Source: Symbiodinium natans (lineage: Eukaryota > Sar > Dinophyceae > Suessiales > Symbiodiniaceae). Taken from it: a stretch of 64,000 bases of DNA. The notes under the pieces are model-generated. The model saw nothing but the letters and a program-made list of their open reading frames with translations, was not told the origin of the DNA and searched no databases. The DNA lies in contig CAJNDS010000602.1 in NCBI GenBank assembly GCA_905221605.1, positions 705,001 to 769,000 of the forward strand. The letters are read 5' to 3'. Made by a program: the position numbers and the translations under genes. The number at the start of each line of letters is the position of its first letter. Positions within the stretch are counted from its first letter, which is position 1. This document shows, piece by piece, positions 62,836 through 64,000 of the stretch.

Positions 62836-64000
62836 ATGTCCATGGGCTCCATGGTGTTCACCTCCAAAGGCGGCGTGCGCCGATGCTCTTCGTATACATT
62901 TGTCCATGTTTGTCTGATTGTGATGGGATGTATTTTCCTATTGCATATGTGCGAAATACATATTCCATGTTGGTCACTGCTCTGTGGGGCCATGTGCTGC
63001 AGTTTACGCTGCAACGGGCATCAAAGTCGTATGTGTTTTTTCTGGCTTGTACTTCTGGTGGTCATGCCACGTTCGGCTGCTGCCGTGGAAACTTCCAACA
63101 ATGCTACAGCTTTGTGGAGACAACCTTCTGTCTGCAAGTTTGGGTGCGAAGAGGCTATGTTGGCGATGGCTGTGCAGTGCTTTGGTGCATGGCGACAACG
63201 CTGTCCGAACAATTTCTTCCAAGACTACAGGCTCTCCCAAGGGCAGCTGAGGGGGGTACACCGTGAAGCGGGGAGAGCACTCAAACGCATGTGTCAAGTT
63301 TCTGCCTGGGCTTATTGTAAGCAACAATGGAGCCGACATTGCCCTTACTGCAAAATGACATGGGTACGCTGTGGCTGCTGCATACACTTGGCACCCCGAG
63401 ACTGGCATTCTTCGTGCAATGTCACTGTGGATGGGAGTGCAACCTTCCCGCAATACGCTGAACATCATGGCCTCAAGATTTGGCAGGTCATTCGCGTGAT
63501 CGAAACCATCAAGGGATACATCTACAAAGATTTCTTGTCTTCTTCTCCGACCCACTATGACAAGAAGTTGTGTGCGTTCTGGTCCATGCTCGAGGCTAAG
63601 TTCGGTGTTGCACACACCACTTCCACAGGCGTATTGTACATGCTTGCAGCCCCGTGGTGTTGTCACAGCTACATCGGACAAACCAACGGAAACGGTTGGA
63701 CACGTTTGCAATCGCACAGGTACGCCTGCTTGTCCGGAAAGCAATCGGGCAAAGTATATGACAAATTACGGCAGATGCACTTCAGCTCCTTTGTATTTGT
63801 CCCTCTTTGTGATCTTTCTACATGTGCAGCAACAGTTGCGGACAGGTTGTTTGTGGAAGCTCAAGCGATTGCAATTTGGAGGCCCACCTTGAATGTTCAA
63901 GGAACTCCTGCCAGCAACAAGTACAGCAACGAATATGTCTCCTTGGTATTTCCCCGCCGCGTTCAGGACAGACCTCTGATGCATGCACGTGGAATTGTTC
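62836..64000 (+). CDS. Cys-rich protein with GIY-YIG nuclease domain, 3' end outside the window
   Basis: The frame is open from 62830 to the last base (about 390 codons). Possible starts are ATGs at 62836, 62851 or 63031; the last begins MCFFWLVLLVVMPRSAAAVE, a good signal peptide. Around 63310-63410 a Cys cluster (CPYCKMTWVRCGCC, then H and C) suggests zinc binding. The GIY-YIG fold follows: GVLYM (about 63631), YIG at 63670-63678, R and H in TRLQSHR, Glu at 63856 and the closing Asn at 63892 (RPTLN), the family's order of active-site residues. GIY-YIG domains cut DNA in homing endonucleases, repair enzymes and Penelope-like retroelements. No RT is seen upstream, so a retroelement is possible but not shown. 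Confidence 0.65.
   Translation, partial: MSMGSMVFTSKGGVRRCSSYTFVHVCLIVMGCIFLLHMCEIHIPCWSLLCGAMCCSLRCNGHQSRMCFFWLVLLVVMPRSAAAVETSNNATALWRQPSVCKFGCEEAMLAMAVQCFGAWRQRCPNNFFQDYRLSQGQLRGVHREAGRALKRMCQVSAWAYCKQQWSRHCPYCKMTWVRCGCCIHLAPRDWHSSCNVTVDGSATFPQYAEHHGLKIWQVIRVIETIKGYIYKDFLSSSPTHYDKKLCAFWSMLEAKFGVAHTTSTGVLYMLAAPWCCHSYIGQTNGNGWTRLQSHRYACLSGKQSGKVYDKLRQMHFSSFVFVPLCDLSTCAATVADRLFVEAQAIAIWRPTLNVQGTPASNKYSNEYVSLVFPRRVQDRPLMHARGIV

Overview
The window reads as nuclear DNA of a dinoflagellate, probably of the Symbiodiniaceae type. This rests on several independent signs: tyrosine-recombinase (YR) retroelements with an HS-x-K ... YSRD signature I associate with dinoflagellates, a tandem pair of ammonium transporter genes, small introns that are best fitted by a non-canonical 5' GA, a protein with a plastid-type bipartite leader, degenerate TTTAGGG-like repeats, and very low gene density. 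No bacterial operon, rRNA, tRNA or CRISPR structure was seen. Almost all recognisable coding sequence lies on the + strand.

Layout. 1-12656: decayed retroelement DNA, pyrimidine-rich on the + strand, with a frameshifted RNase H remnant (2426-3041) and isolated small coding islands. 12657-21878: a 9.2-kb YR retroelement (element 1). 21879-27152: more retroelement remnants, a ubiquitin-like small ORF, AT-rich repeats and a (TATGTA)n microsatellite. 27153-36433: a second 9.3-kb copy of the same retroelement (element 2), carrying a 631-bp insertion and a small internal inversion. 36540-39420: a palindromic telomere-like array, then arrays of perfect CTCGAG-centred hairpins and AT microsatellites. 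39728-44224: two tandem units, each a small coiled-coil ORF followed by an ammonium transporter. 44225-52730: mostly unassigned sequence with microsatellites and a 0.77-kb foldback element around a polypyrimidine core. 52731-60245: a mosaic of recent segmental duplications. 61106-61894: a two-exon PDZ-like protein with a leader. 62836-64000: the 5' part of a Cys-rich ORF with a GIY-YIG nuclease domain that runs off the window.

The retroelement pair is the most interesting system. In order each copy carries a short direct repeat A1, a small coiled-coil ORF, a YR ORF, a Gag-like ORF with a CCCH knuckle, then, after one in-frame TGA followed by CTA, a 1.2-kb-residue Pol with four domains: a 2OG-Fe(II) oxygenase-like domain, a C5-cytosine-methyltransferase-like domain, reverse transcriptase and RNase H. 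The right end is B1-A2-spacer-B2, the split-direct-repeat layout of PAT/Ngaro-type YR elements. Pol is intact and about 98.7% identical between copies, while YR and Gag are broken in both. Because element 1's repeat pairs are identical as read, it probably moved while already defective, using proteins made by another copy.
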